Below, one piece after another: positions 11,694 to 24,045 of a stretch of DNA of 64,000 nucleotides. The translations under genes were made by a program, and so were the position numbers. The stretch covers positions 42,631,503 to 42,695,502 of the forward strand of contig CP136065.1 of the NCBI GenBank assembly GCA_032622095.1, read 5' to 3'. How positions within the stretch are numbered: the first letter of the stretch is position 1; each line of letters opens with the position of its first letter. Source of the stretch: Siphonodentalium dalli. Lineage: Eukaryota; Mollusca; Scaphopoda; Gadilida; Siphonodentaliidae. A model generated the notes under the pieces. It searched no databases, had not been told where the DNA came from, and was given only the letters and a program-made list of their open reading frames with translations.

Positions 11694-12615
11694 GAAATCA
11701 TCATCATTCACATCACTTAAGAATCACGAAAATCATCATTCTCATCACTTAAGCATCACGAAAATCATCATTCACACCACTTAAGCATCGCGAAAATCAT
11801 CATTCACACCACTTAAGAATCACGAAAATCATCATTCACATCACTTAAGCATCACGAAAATCATCATTCACATCACTTAAGCATCACGAAAATCATCATT
11901 CACACCACTTAATCATCGCGAAAATCATCATTCACATCACTTAAGCATCACGAAAATCATCATTCACATCACTTAAGAATCACGAAAATCATCATTCACA
12001 TCACTTGAGAATCACGAAAATCATCATTCTCATCACTTAATCATCGCGAAAATAATCATTCTCATCACTTAAGAATCACGAAAATCATCATTCTCATCAC
12101 TTAAGAATCACGAAAATCATCATTCACACCACTTAATCATCGCGAAAATCATCATTCACATCACGTAAGCATCGCGAAAATCATCATTCACATCACTTAA
12201 GCATCGCGAAAATCCACGAAATCATTATCATTCGCATCACTTAAGAATCTCTAAAATCATCATTCACACCACTTAATCATCGCGAAAATCATCTTTCACA
12301 TCACGTAAGCATCGCGAAAATCATCATTCACATCACGTAAGCATCGCGAAAAGCACCATTCACATCACTTAATAATCACGAAAATCCACGAAATCATCAT
12401 TCACATCACGTAAGCATCGCGAAAATCATCATTCACATCACTTAATAATCACGAAAATCATCGTTCACATCACTTAAGAATCACGAAAATCATCGTTCAC
12501 ATCACATAATCATCGCGAAAATCCACGAAATCATCATCATTCACATTACTTAAGAATCACGAATAATCATCGTTCACATCAGTTAAGCATCGCGAAAATC
12601 CACGAAATCGTTCGT
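11694..12615. repeat. 32-bp intronic minisatellite
   Basis: About 28 units of a 32-bp motif built on AAAATCATCATTCACATCAC, TTAAGCATCGCG or variants, with occasional partial insertions such as AATCCACGAAATC. The array fills roughly half of the intron between the two lectin exons. Confidence 0.95.
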
Positions 12616-13489
12616 AAGAAAAATGTCTAATACTATCACAAAAGGTCATAATTGAGAACGCGCGTTATTATACACCGTTTGTTTGGGAACAAAAGCATAG
12701 ACACTCTTTATAAGAGTTGGTCGTTGGAAATGTTTTACTAGTCTGGTACAAATTAAACAGGTTCTCCCTCCTGTGAAAAGCGAAACCTGATCACCACAAC
12801 ATCCTATTGATGACATTATAGGTCGCAACTAATTATGCGATGGTAACGAACACGCAGCTATGTTTGTTTCATGGTGTCAAATGGGCCAGAGCATGTTTAA
12901 GGTAGCGCTGATGTGACCAAGTTTGCCCCCTCAATGAAAGATCAGTTCACCACAACTTTAAAGATGTAATGCCATCCATGTCAGAAATACTGGTAATGTT
13001 TGAGCTCATATGAAGCTAATTCGTAAGATGAAATTATGTGTTGTCATGGTGTTCGATAAGAACAAATATTTCTGGAAACTAAATTAAACCGGACTGTTAC
13101 GCATCATTGTGAATATCGCAAATCGTCCAACTGAACTGAACGGTAGTATTGTTATGTATGTAGATTGACTTATATAGCTTGTAATATACATTCTCTTTTT
13201 GTTATCAGGAAGTGTCGTTTTGGGTAACAAAAAGGTGGTGAAAACTGTTATAATAATATATGTTCACTTGCACTGGTTAACTGCTCTGGTTTTTTCAACG
13301 ATAAGTTCGAAGATATATATTTAACTATTTAAAAGTATATCAGCAAAACCTAATTCAAGCGGTCTATAGGATGGAAATTCCACAATACGTTTTATTTATT
13401 CTTTACGCATCACGCGGGTATACACTGTTATTTAATTATATGTTTGAATTAGAGAGTTTTCCAAGTGTTATCTAAACTATACTTTGCAG
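12616..13489. other. Remainder of lectin intron
   Basis: No further lectin exon is visible. The two flanking exons already make a contiguous domain, so none is needed. The 3' end has a usable acceptor, ATACTTTGCAG at 13479-13489. Confidence 0.6.
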
Positions 13490-13719
13490 ATCAAGGTACT
13501 GGAGGAAGCTACTTTGTTGACGGAGACGACAAAGTCAGTGAAGGAAACTGGGTATACAGTGACGGCACGCCGATGTCCATGACAGCTGGGTGGCTACTAT
13601 CGGAACCAAATCAAGGGACAAATCAAAATTGTGCAATGTTGTACCGCAGCGCAACAGACGACTATGGTATTGTGGATTACACATGTGTCAAATACAGCCA
13701 ACACATATGTCAGCTTTGA
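13490..13719 (+). CDS. C-type lectin-like domain gene, C-terminal half and stop
   Basis: The exon opens after ATACTTTGCAG in phase 1 and runs to a TGA at 13717-13719. The protein reads YFVDGDDKVSEGNWVYSDG, then a tryptophan-containing stretch, SEPNQGTNQNCAMLY, YGIVDYTC and a final QHICQL, which is the standard second half of the family with three cysteines. With the 11448 exon this gives six cysteines. The EPN tripeptide is the mannose-type calcium-site motif. The usual WND partner motif is replaced by IVD, so calcium-dependent sugar binding may be weakened. The product ends immediately after the domain, so no membrane anchor follows. The gene's 5' end is unresolved. Confidence 0.88.
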
Positions 13720-13787
13720 GTATGGTGGCCGCTAAGTACTCTTGGAATCCTACATAGTGAACATTTACTTGAATTGTTTACTGGTAG

Positions 13788-13793
13788 AATAAA
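13788..13793 (+). terminator. Poly(A) signal of the lectin gene
   Basis: AATAAA lies about 70 bp after the lectin stop codon, a plausible 3' end for a short transcript. Confidence 0.6.
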
Positions 13794-15190
13794 AGCCCAA
13801 AATGTGATATATGCATGGGCTATTATAGCAGCAGGAATGGGTCATTACTTAGTATACTTTTATTACAATTATGTTCATATTCTTAGTTACATATATTTAT
13901 TCCAAATTTTATAAATTATTTAATTATAGCTACAATTTTCAATATTGAGACTAAACACTTAAACGGATCTCAGTTCTTCGTACATTGTATTGTTAGTCCC
14001 TGTGAACAGTGGTGATACAAAGCACATGCCAGATATACCGATTGTATCAGTATACTTTAATAATAAGCTGTTAATCCGCGGATAATCCAACTATAAATTT
14101 CTCAATAACCTGAATTTCTGTTATAGAATTGACAGCAGCATCGAGTAATATGTACTCCGCCCACAACGCGTGCCTCACATGTACATGACAACTATTCGAT
14201 ACTTCCTACGATATAAACAGTAATTCCGTTGTTGCATAACAATTCCTTCGGATAGGACTGCACTGTCGTTAACCATACTTCTAATAAAGATTCAGTACTT
14301 TAGTGCATACGTACCTAGATAAATCAACAAGACGTGCTAACATTTGCAAATGGAATTTGAAACTACACGTAGCAACTAGTTAGCATGAAGCTACAGATAT
14401 CTCCCCATCGAACACCTTTAATACCCAAATGGCTTCTCTTGCTGCAAAATTTGCTCGTTGGCGACAGATTGGGAAAACCATCGCACACAAGTAACCGCAG
14501 GTCAAAAGTCACATGCAGAGGAAATTAACAAAACAATGAAAACTTTCAAAGAAGAAATGAAGAGACTAACATGATCGTACGCAAGACGTAATGGAGCAAC
14601 CACACATTTGGTATAACAATAAAGTGATCAGATGAAACAATTCATACGCCTATGTGAGTGCAGCAATTTTGAAGCAAAGCTAATAATTTACGGGTGGATA
14701 AGTATTAACTATGTATTAATCTTACCACTGCAGCCATGGTATGTCCATGGGGTATTAAGCTTTCTGATGAATTTCTAGTGCATTTAGCTATGTTTTATGA
14801 AGTACGTATGGAAGTTGGTTAGATTTATTACCATGTTTCTTAGTATACACCGGTAGAATAGGCCTGATATCCAGAACTAGCTGATATATTTCCAATTGAT
14901 ATCACAGGTTATTATTGATGGAAATGACAATTTCTGACATTAGCAACCTGGGATAAATATATTTCTTTTAAATATAACGTCATGCTACATATAATTAACA
15001 TTGGCATCAACACAGGGTCATTCAACTGTGTAGTTGAAAGGCATTTACAATTGAATCCCGACAGTATATACTCCGTCATTATCGTATATGTAACGAAAAT
15101 GTCAATGACACTGTAGCTCAACTTGGGAAGTTTATTTTTTACTGAGCAATGAATAGAATGACAGAGAAGGAAAGCCAAAAAGTTACAGTA
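13794..15190. other. No gene recognised
   Basis: AT-rich sequence without a supported gene. An 88-codon minus-strand frame at 14912-15178 has no recognisable domain. Confidence 0.45.
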
Positions 15191-15194
15191 AAGG

Positions 15195-15845
15195 TCTTGT
15201 ATTGTGTGGATGGAATTATTTTCATTTGAAAGATTTCACCAATAAATGTGGGCTGCAGGGTGTGTGGATGGATTCAAATAATTTGAAATCAAAGATGGCT
15301 GCTGTCAGCCATGTTTTAGAACGAATTTCGGAAATAATCGATGGCTCCAATCTAGAGGATACCCCGAATATCCATATGAAGTTAGGTGATGATTGGATTA
15401 GGATGTGGCCTGTGCCAAAAGATTTAGTCAGTCAAAGAGTAAAAGCAAACATGGGCGCTGGCTGAAGAATTTAGTCATGCAAAGAGTAAAATCCAAAATG
15501 CAAAGCGTAAAATCTAAGATGGCTGACGGCGGCCATGTTTTTCATCAAAAATCGTTAAAATGCGACAGCTCCCATCTAGAGGTGATCCTAAACATGCCTG
15601 TACATTTTCAAAAACAATTTTGCTGCAGGGTGTGCCGATGGATTCAATGTTTTTAAAAGAATTTCGGAAAACAATTGATGGCTCCCATCTAGATGTCACC
15701 CCGAAGATCCATATGAAGTTTGGTGATGATCGGATGAGGGATGCAGCCTCTATGGTGAGCCAAAGGAAATTGTTGGACAGACCCACGCACAAACAGACGC
15801 ACGCCAAAACACGACAATAGCTCAAACTTTACAAAGTAAAGTTGA
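15195..15845. repeat. Dispersed repeat with internal ~370-bp duplication
   Basis: GGCTGCAGGGTGTGTGGATG (about 15250) and TGCTGCAGGGTGTGCCGATG (about 15621) head two diverged units. Both contain ATTTCGGAAA, ATCGATGGCTCC or TTGATGGCTCC, and CCCGAATATCCATATGAAG or CCCGAAGATCCATATGAAG. The GATGGCTG..GGCCATGTTTT wording recurs, and a related fragment is at 20905-20990 (GTGGGTTGCAGGTGTGCTG). The overlapping open frames on both strands are repeat shadows. Confidence 0.75.
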
Positions 15846-17060
15846 GCCAATAATGGATCTCGGATTTCAATTCGAACTGGTTGAAAGGGCGCAGCTGGTT
15901 GACACTTTCTATACAAGACATGATACATCTCTATTACTGTAATTTTTTTACACTTAATTCATGAGTGGACATATCGACTAATAACCGCATTGTTTAAAAA
16001 TGATATTACTTTATTGAAGTTCAACGAAGAATTAGTTGGAGATAAGGGTGTTAATGGGCAATATTAGATCGATGGGGGCTAAATCTATGGGGCATATCCG
16101 GGTGATTGGCGATTGTAGTTCACGCGTTGATTGATATTGATTCGATTCAGCACGAGTTTCTCGATTGTTCTAAAGTATGCTTGAACGCAAACAAGATTTT
16201 AGCGCTCATTCTGCGTTCAGCTTCTAATGTGCGCGGTTGGCCTACCCACCCGCCCAAATTTAGTAACGTAGATAATTATTCAATTATATTGGCTTTTGAA
16301 AAAGTTGATCATCAATACATATGAGAATATAGACTGCAGAAGTTTGTTTCATTGCATGATACATGTTTACAGTATGACAGGTCTTTTGTGATTATTTAAT
16401 GATAACAATATATATGATGTGCACAGTTTATGTGAAGCAAATCGTTAACCTGACTTTCTAGATTAAAACTTCGTTTATATAATTCGTAGTTGTTATTCTA
16501 TAAATAATTTATGTTTGTTCGAGTGAAACGAGTTAAAACATAGGTATAAAATACGAGATTGATGTAATTCAATAACTATTTACTGAATAAAATCAGAAGA
16601 TGGTCTATTTCTTCATATTACATTTATATTGATTCCTATGTATATATACATATGAATCGAAGACCCCTGCCAGGAAACGCTTCTATCGATTAATATTGAT
16701 TATATTTCGAACCTGTTCTGGTAAAAACATGTGTGATCGATCTAACTACAATACAAACAATCAATAGGACATTTGACGTTTGAAGCGTAGCACTGGTATA
16801 ATTATAATAACCTCTATCTGATATCGCCTCAACTGTCTGTTCTAAAATAGTAACAAATATATGTCCCATTTCATCATCGCATTATATCAGAAAATATTTG
16901 TATTAAAATCAATATTAATTGATAGAAGCGTTTACCCACAAAACTTTAAAACAGTTATTGAGATAGACCATCTTTAACAATGAACATTGGAAGTAAAGCA
17001 GATATAACATAACAATAACTTAATCATTAAAACTATCAATAGTAACAGTATAAATTTTGT
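15846..17060. other. No gene recognised
   Basis: AT-rich; nothing beyond short random open frames. Confidence 0.45.
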
Positions 17061-17070
17061 GAAAACCCTC

Positions 17071-17238
17071 TGCCAATGCATTCATAAATGTGAGTCACCC
17101 AGGAGACTTGCATATACAAGATAATACATTGGCCTAACAATATATACATTGATTTAGTAAATGGTAAGCCAGTGCATTCTCTTATATATGTGAGGCTCAC
17201 TATGTAGACTCGCATATATAACATAATGCTCTGGCTTA
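17071..17238. repeat. Pair of degenerate palindromic elements
   Basis: Two imperfect hairpins, 17071-17133 (GCCAATGCATTC..ATACATTGGC) and 17165-17238 (CCAGTGCATTCTCTTATATA..CTCTGG), are diverged copies of the two sharp palindromes inside the piggyBac-like MITE at 29477-29934. They also share its two-hairpins-with-spacer layout. No flanking TTAA terminal repeats are clear, so this looks like an old decayed copy. Confidence 0.65.
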
Positions 17239-20200
17239 GGGTCTTTAAAGCTGCACCAAAGCAGCTCCCGCCAGTAAAGGTTTAAATATGGCCTATTCAT
17301 TCTTTAAAACAAAATAAGATTTCAGGGATTAGGTTAATAGACTACTTTACAATTGAACGGCTTCAGTCAATCTATCTGCCAGCTAATCAATCAGAACCAC
17401 GCTGATCGCGGTTGGTTGCCTTTGATTGACTGTTTGATTGGGCAGAGCACTTGGCTACCTCAATAGAATGTCTTGTTCTCTTACACGCAAGTTTCGTCCA
17501 TCGGTGGACACGAATTTTGTTTCGTAATCGATGTTGTACAAACACTAGTGAGACAATTACTAAAACGTCGAAAAAGTCATTTCTCTTTAGTTTTTAAAAT
17601 ACTAAACCTTAAATATGGATTTTTTGCTAATCTGAGGCTCAGCAGTTACATATATTCAATTCAAAAACTACTCAACGAATCTGGTAAAGGTCTTCTGTTC
17701 TGCAAGCAGCATTGTAGCATCTATACACTACGTATAACAATGGGAGGATATATGAAATATAGTTTCTTATAAACATCCTTTGATATCCATAACTTGAGTA
17801 TTTTACCAAATTTATTTTTACAGAATTCACCAATTTCCCATTTCATTTGTTTTATTTTAGTATAGTGTTGATAATGGGCTAATGTACTTATTCCCGCTGA
17901 CAAACATTGTGTTGCACTAAATGTATGGTTAGCTTTTAAAGTATTTTGTCTCATAAGGTGGCAATACACGATTTCCTGGGTTTGTAGGAGGGCTGAAAAA
18001 TATGATTTAAACATATTGGGATATCATATAACTGACAGTTTGGCCTCTGTTATTTCTGGTAGTAATGGTTTGATGGTTTAATTATTGTATAAAGGTACAA
18101 TAGTATACAGAATGTGATGATATTTGAATACGAAGTTTGTTTTTGCACTTCCAAGACCAAATTTCAAAATTGATACGATAACTGTTCTTTATTTTTTAAT
18201 ATATATTTCATATATCTGAGTTATATCAGCTTATAAGGTGATTATAGACTGACATTCGCTCTGGCATGGTTAGCTAAGGGGCCGAAACGGCCAATTTCGG
18301 CAAAAACATTTTAAATGAAGATTCTGCACAGTCAGTATAAGGGAGATAACTCAACTTGTGATGTGGCAATTCCTGTCAAAATACAGTCAGATAATGCTCT
18401 GACAATTTCTATATATTGTTAACAAGCATTCATGCGCATTTTGTCAATGACCACGGCGCAGCAGAAGGTTATACAGTACCCCACTGAAATGGTGAACATG
18501 GCCAGAAATCGTGTATTGCTACCTTCAAGAATCATGCCAAATTATTTATTTTTTTGTTAATTCATCTTCCCTATGTCAACAATGAATGCATTTTCTATTC
18601 TTTCCAAATCGCATTTTCCCTTTCTCACTATCCGTTGGTACTGGAGCACTTAATTGAAACTGAAGTGGTGCTAAATCTGTCATCTCGTTCGTCATTTATT
18701 TGCGGCAGAGTAAATGTAGCACATTTAAATTTACATGACATCACAGAACATCTATGTGTTTACATAAACATCACTTACTCACTATTAACCAATGAGAAAC
18801 ACACACCTGATCAACTTTCGTAAACCGTATCATTCCAATCGGTCCGTTATCCCGCGTTATGGTAAGTGTATCCAGAACCTCCTTCGCGATTGCCATCTCT
18901 TTCATACACATTTGACTAGAGCGGTCGATAATATTTAAGTAGGGGCCCACGTATAATGAATTCGTGATTGTTCTAAAAATCTCAAACTATCAATTTGAAG
19001 GGAAAATACTATCCTTTATAACAACTGTAAGCTATAGTGCTATAGTTACGCATGTTCACCATCGCAATATGATAGATATGATAAAATATGTAAAACACGC
19101 GGGTGTTAAATAAAACCCCAAGTTATTTTAGATAGTGAGTTTGTCGTTAGAGAGTTTGACAGGAAATATTTTTTGGAAGAAAAAAAATTTGCATTATGTG
19201 CCATGTAGCTTTTTCCCAAAACAAAAACAATAGTGAATATATATAAAAGCTATGCATATAACACACTTAAAACCCTTTCACTTAGACACTTCACTGTGTT
19301 AATTAATATTGAGGATACTTAACGAATAGCCATTCCAATGATTACTGAAATGCTACATTTAACATCCACTGAAACTTACACCGATGTTGTATTTTTGCCA
19401 CATTTTCTATATTTAATATAAACATATGGTAAAACACACTAATTTTTCTTACTAAGGTATACGACCTCAAACAGGCCGTAATGAAACATAATGTATATGT
19501 TATATCATATTCATGGTGAACATGCTTCAAAGCAGCTAGAGTCAGTGTAAGAATTGTATTATCATTTTCTCCGGTTCCGATAAACCCACCCCGTCTGGTG
19601 TCTGGAAAAAGCTGTAGTTTTGGACTCCACCAAGCATGTCATGATGGTGTTTTGGACTCCACTAAGTGTGCCATAAGGGTGTTTTGGGCTCAGCTGTTCT
19701 TATTTTGTTTTGAAAGTATCATAGTGGACTTGAAATATATATATCAATATGATATGTGTTGACACCAGTTGAGATTTCGTTATGTATTTTGGTGTAAACA
19801 ATATTTACTTCAAAAAATCAAACATAAAACACATAGATACCATGGATACACAGAGTTTGATAAAAAAGGATTGGACAACAAGCTAATAGCTTTTCTTATT
19901 TTGGATGTACGTTAATTGTATAATGGAGGCGCCATGCAGTTCAACTCGTGGATATATTAGCGACCATTCGTGATGAGTTGTTATAATACTTCTCGTAGAT
20001 TAGAGCCACATATTACGAGTTGGTGCAGGTCACAGTGTTCCCGGACGCTGTGTTTGCAACGTCGAACGGCTATTTACATTCGCTGGATTGGATTCCTGAT
20101 TATATACTATAGCTACACATACTAATAACTCGTGGCATAGATCCCAATGTTACTTCAAGTAGACCACAGTCAGCCATTACGATCAGTTCAGCACGTCACA

Positions 20201-20865
20201 GTGCCCCGTATAACCACAGCGTAAAACTGTTATCTGTCTTCGCTGGATCGGATTCCTGACCAAATGCTATATTATTGTAACTAATAACTCGTGGTATATA
20301 TCAATTTACGAAAACAATACGATGGGCGTACATTCGTTATGTGGATCGTATAACTAAACCAAAAGCACGACGAACGTATATTAAATTGCACTCTCAAATC
20401 TAGGGGCGTATTGACCACACAACTCTCAAACTATCCGGATGTGTTAATCAATTCTTCACTAATCTTCAGAGAAACCAAACAAGGTAAGTTTACTATTTCC
20501 TCCCATCCTCACCTCCCCTATTTGGCTCTCGGTTAAACAACAGCCACCTGGAATCATTTATCATTATAAAATGTATTAATTGCAGGAGGAGTGTCGCGAA
20601 TAAATTCCAGGATAGATGGTCCCGTGGGTGGGTGGATCTGAGCCCCGATAGCAGATTTTCCCCATTGCCATCGGGTGGTCAGGAAATAATTTTCGGACAC
20701 TTATAGTCTAGGCGCAATTTTGTTCACCGGCCTCTGTGTACCCGTCACCCCCTATATATATTCCGGGAAAAGGTCACACCGCTTCAAACTGCTTCAATGA
20801 CTATTTTACTCAGTTTTCCTGATCTTATCCGATCTATGTTCCGTATTATAATTATAGCAGCATTC
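17239..20865. other. No gene recognised
   Basis: Several 60-100-codon open frames on both strands (for example 17473-17772 + and 17721-18014 -) overlap each other and lack domains, so none is supported. No repeat family was recognised. Confidence 0.4.
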
Positions 20866-20869
20866 CTAC

Positions 20870-20905
20870 TTTTTGTTTACCAACAAGGCTGTTGGTAAAC
20901 AAAAA
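20870..20905. repeat. Perfect 16-bp inverted repeat
   Basis: TTTTTGTTTACCAACA, a 4-base AGGC spacer, then TGTTGGTAAACAAAAA. The arms contain TGTTTAC and GTAAACA, the core recognised by forkhead factors. It may equally be a minute hairpin element. Confidence 0.9.
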
Positions 20906-20990
20906 TACATGTGGGTTGCAGGTGTGCTGATGTATTCATATTTGAAATTCAAGATGGCTGCTGGCGGCCATATTTTTGAAACCTACACAA
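20905..20990. repeat. Fragment of the 15.2-15.8 kb dispersed repeat
   Basis: GTGGGTTGCAGGTGTGCTG followed by AAGATGGCTGCTGGCGGCCA matches the head of both units at 15250 and 15621. Confidence 0.6.
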
Positions 20991-21005
20991 ATACTTCTTC
21001 ATTGG

Positions 21006-21192
21006 TGGGACGAATTGACAATCATTCCGACAAGGTGGGCCACTAATTATAATCCATTTGTATAATAATGACCTTTTGTAGTGCCATTTGGATATGCTAT
21101 TTATGAACTAGAATACTCTCTATTCCCACCAAATGTCCACAACAGAGGATTTCACATCAGTTTAACCCGGAAAACGCCTTGTAACCCTGCTA
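21006..21192. repeat. Dispersed repeat with Helitron-like 3' end, copy 2
   Basis: Colinear with 3233-3472 but shorter and diverged. It ends AACCCTGCTAA before T, satisfying the CTRR pattern, and abuts the left end of the MITE at 21196. Confidence 0.5.
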
Positions 21193-21195
21193 ATA

Positions 21196-21602
21196 TGGTG
21201 CCGGCCATTTGCAGAATTAGGCACACAGAGGGTGAACTTAATACTGCGACAGCACCCCCCTACAACAGCGGGTTATAGGTTCACTCCATTCACATTCTGG
21301 GGACCTCGTTCTGCCTCAGTCTGCGTAGGCTTATCTTGGTCGTATATTTATTACAAAATTTACAAGTTTTGTTTCAGTTTCTTCAGAAACTTCTTAAGAA
21401 AGTTTATTTTCTTTTATAGTTTCTCTATATCCCCAACTTGGCAGAAGACACAACGCTTAATCGAGATGCCCAAATGGGTGCACATTACCATCTTCGCCAT
21501 ATATCATAGCAGATGAGGCCACGTAGAATGAAGTCCTCCGTGCAGAGGATGAATTTCTAAGTTCACCCTCTGGGGACCACATTCTGTGAATGTCCGACAC
21601 CA
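21196..21602. mobile_element. MITE with ~46-bp TIRs and TA target duplication
   Basis: The left end TGGTGCCGGCCATTTGCAGA..CAGAGGGTGAACTTA is mirrored at the right end (TAAGTTCACCCTCTG..GGTGTC reversed). TA flanks both ends (21194-21195, 21603-21604). The interior holds no transposase. A sub-motif, GTGCAGAGGATGAATTTCTAA, closely resembles the arms of the hairpin at 39707-39768. Family unresolved; the TA duplication allows Tc1/mariner. Confidence 0.75.
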
Positions 21603-21680
21603 TAAATGTGAATCTCAAATGTTTCTATAAAGTGACGTTGTCGGTCTCAGGAATTTTTTTTTAAAGTACCAAGTTTATCA

Positions 21681-21709
21681 AGTGTGTGTGTGTGTGTGTG
21701 TGTGTGTGA
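21681..21709. repeat. (GT)n microsatellite
   Basis: About 14 GT dinucleotides. Confidence 0.95.
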
Positions 21710-22480
21710 GCGGGGTATTAACAAGAAATCTGTCCACAGGGGTAAATACACGATTTTTACAGTTAAACCTCTTTGTTAAAATTAAGTCATTTCCAACGGT
21801 TGTATGCTGACAATAGGAACATTTAGGCACCACACTTAATGCTGACTAATGTATACAAATACTCTCAGTGACAGGGTGAGGGGGGGGTTTTTTTTATACT
21901 ATTTGCGGATGCAGGGTCGAAAAAATAATTTCCGCTACAAGGCAAATTTTTTGGGAATTTATTAAATAAATCATAACAAAATAAATGGTAGTAGGGCGAT
22001 CGAAATCAAGATAAGAAAAACAGTTGCCATAGGTATCTGCTTCCCATCTTTATATCAACATTTAAATACGTTTGAACGAATATATCAAGATATGCATTAT
22101 GTATAGGGATGTCGTCTTAGGCCTATAATACTATTTTATAAATATGTTGATTGGAATACATTTGAATCACATGTTCCGACCTCGAACCACCCATCACCCC
22201 TCCCTGTGCGTGAAATGTGTCTGCAGACCCCATGTTAGTGATGGACTATTTGATGCAGATAAAGACATTTCTCTGTTAACTGGGTACAGGTATCGTATTT
22301 GTCAGCGTACCTGTATGATATGTTCAAGAGAAAATATTTGACTTTGCTAATTTTCATCAAACTTTTTGGGAGTGGGTCACCATGCAATTTCCCTTGGAAA
22401 AACTTGGGAAGAAAAAACTAATGTCCGCTACCTGACCATCCACCACACCCTATTGCATGTGCGTGAAGTTAGTTAAGCGT
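21710..22480. other. No gene recognised
   Basis: Low-complexity G and T runs near 21870; otherwise unremarkable AT-rich sequence. Confidence 0.4.
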
Positions 22481-22489
22481 TAGGCATTC

Positions 22490-22640
22490 GTTTGACATTT
22501 GCGTGAAGTTGGTTAGGCATTCGACGTTCGACATTCGACTTAGACAATTTTATTATTCATTCAAAATTTCGGATTTTGTCGGGAGGGGTGTTCCATTCAA
22601 TCCATTGATGGAGTTACGGGTAAATGGCAAAATCACCTAA
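22490..22640. repeat. Dispersed repeat, copy 1
   Basis: Shares GTTAGGCATTCGACGTTC..ACATTCGACTTAGA and TGTCGGGAGGGGTGTTCCAT..TTCAATCC with about 23920-24040. Both are in direct orientation and flank the element at 23155-23587. Confidence 0.65.
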
Positions 22641-22786
22641 TAAAATTCGAGTCATCTGCCTTACGGGACCGCTCACCATTGACCCCACTCGAATTGTATC
22701 CTTGTTTTCCACACCACCCAAAGCCTGTACCCCCACTGTAATCTGGTCAAAATTGTAAAGTAAATTCGAATGTCAGTCTGAATAAA

Positions 22787-22850
22787 AGGTACTCAATCCG
22801 ATCAGATAGTCCCCATACCATCAAGATACAACAACAACAACATTTACCAT
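22787..22850. mobile_element. Solo left end of the AGGTACTC MITE family
   Basis: AGGTACTCAATCCGATCAGA, then TAGTCCCCATACCATCAAG and a CAACAACAACA run, match the left ends of the elements at 23155 and 56543. The right end was not found, so this is a truncated copy. Confidence 0.6.
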
Positions 22851-23154
22851 ATATGGAACCACACTCGCTCATCTTCCAAACTGCCAATAAAATCCGTTAT
22901 TATCAGCCGTTATTATTGCACCTTTTCGGCAATTATGATATCGTGCTTGGTATATTGTTTTGAATATTTATAGGTAATTACGGATTATGTATCTTTAAAT
23001 GTTAAACAGTATTTATTTTCCCTCTACGGACATTCAAATATATAATTACAATAAATCAGCAGCGAAATTAGGAAAATTGTGCCACGGCAAAATTAATGTT
23101 GTGGTGTGTTAGATTCCACATGTTACCACTGCGTTTCCCACCGCATTGTTTTCA

Positions 23155-23587
23155 AGGTACTCAATCCTATCAGACGGTCCCCATATCATTAAGATACAAC
23201 AACAATAACATTTTAACAAAATACGCTTTAGTTATCAGAATCGATTTATTGCAACAAAATAATGCTAACCACTGTCAACTATGGTAACAAATTTCCCAAA
23301 ACTTGTTAGTTATCAACATTTTGTTCCACAAACTTTGACCGTATTACCACTTGATTTTAGAGTTATCCATCTTCATCCGCAATTCTGTCCGAGACCCTTC
23401 GTTTGACCACGTGTTTCTGTGCCACATGTTATTTCACATCTCCAGATACATGTATAACGAACTTCAAAAATCGATATCTGATCATTCTGAGCTTTGATCG
23501 GTGGGTTCCTCGACTCGAGTAAAATATTTTTAACCCCCGAAGCCAAAGAAATAGTAATATAGGTACGTCTGATCGGATTGAGTACCT
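23155..23587. mobile_element. AGGTACTC-type MITE, internally deleted copy
   Basis: The left end AGGTACTCAATCCTATCAGA and the right end CTGATCGGATTGAGTACCT are inverted. TTAA follows the right end (23588-23591) and TTCA, one change from TTAA, precedes the left. The left interior (AGAATCGATT..AATGCTAACCACTGTCAACT, GAGTTATCCATCTTCATCCG) matches the 803-bp relative at 56543-57345, but the long right arm is missing. Confidence 0.8.
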
Positions 23588-23919
23588 TTAACTTAAAAAT
23601 TTGGACAAAACAAATTGAGTTTGAGTTTTTTGCTTAAAAGGTCATTTGGCCCACACGAATCTGGTCCGAATTTCATCATTTTCACCAATTTCCCGACCAC
23701 CGCTGGACTTTGAAAATGTATCTCATATCTATTTATTGGCCGCTATATTCAGAGGGAAAAGGTCATGATTATCGGTTTGGTGAGGAAGTGTGTCATCACT
23801 AGTAGTTCGCAGAACCAAATCCATGGATAGCAGACTGTTACCGATTTCAACATGTTAAGTAAAATCGAATGTCAGGCTGGCTTTCAGTTATGTATGTGTT
23901 GTTCATTCAACTTAGACAT

Positions 23920-24045
23920 TCTGACATTCACGTGACATTAGTTAGGCGCTCGGAGTTCAACATTCGACTTAGAATATTTCATTTAAAACCCTCTGTCGGG
24001 TTTTGGCGGGAGGGGTTGTTCCATTCAATCCGTTGGCCCAACTCG
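23920..24045. repeat. Dispersed repeat, copy 2
   Basis: Direct diverged copy of 22490-22640 (AACATTCGACTTAGAA, GGCGGGAGGGGTTGTTCCAT). Confidence 0.65.

Noticed and set aside
15514-15825. Overlapping 103- and 86-codon frames on opposite strands
   Set aside because: Both lie in a dispersed repeat with relatives elsewhere in the window; no domain.
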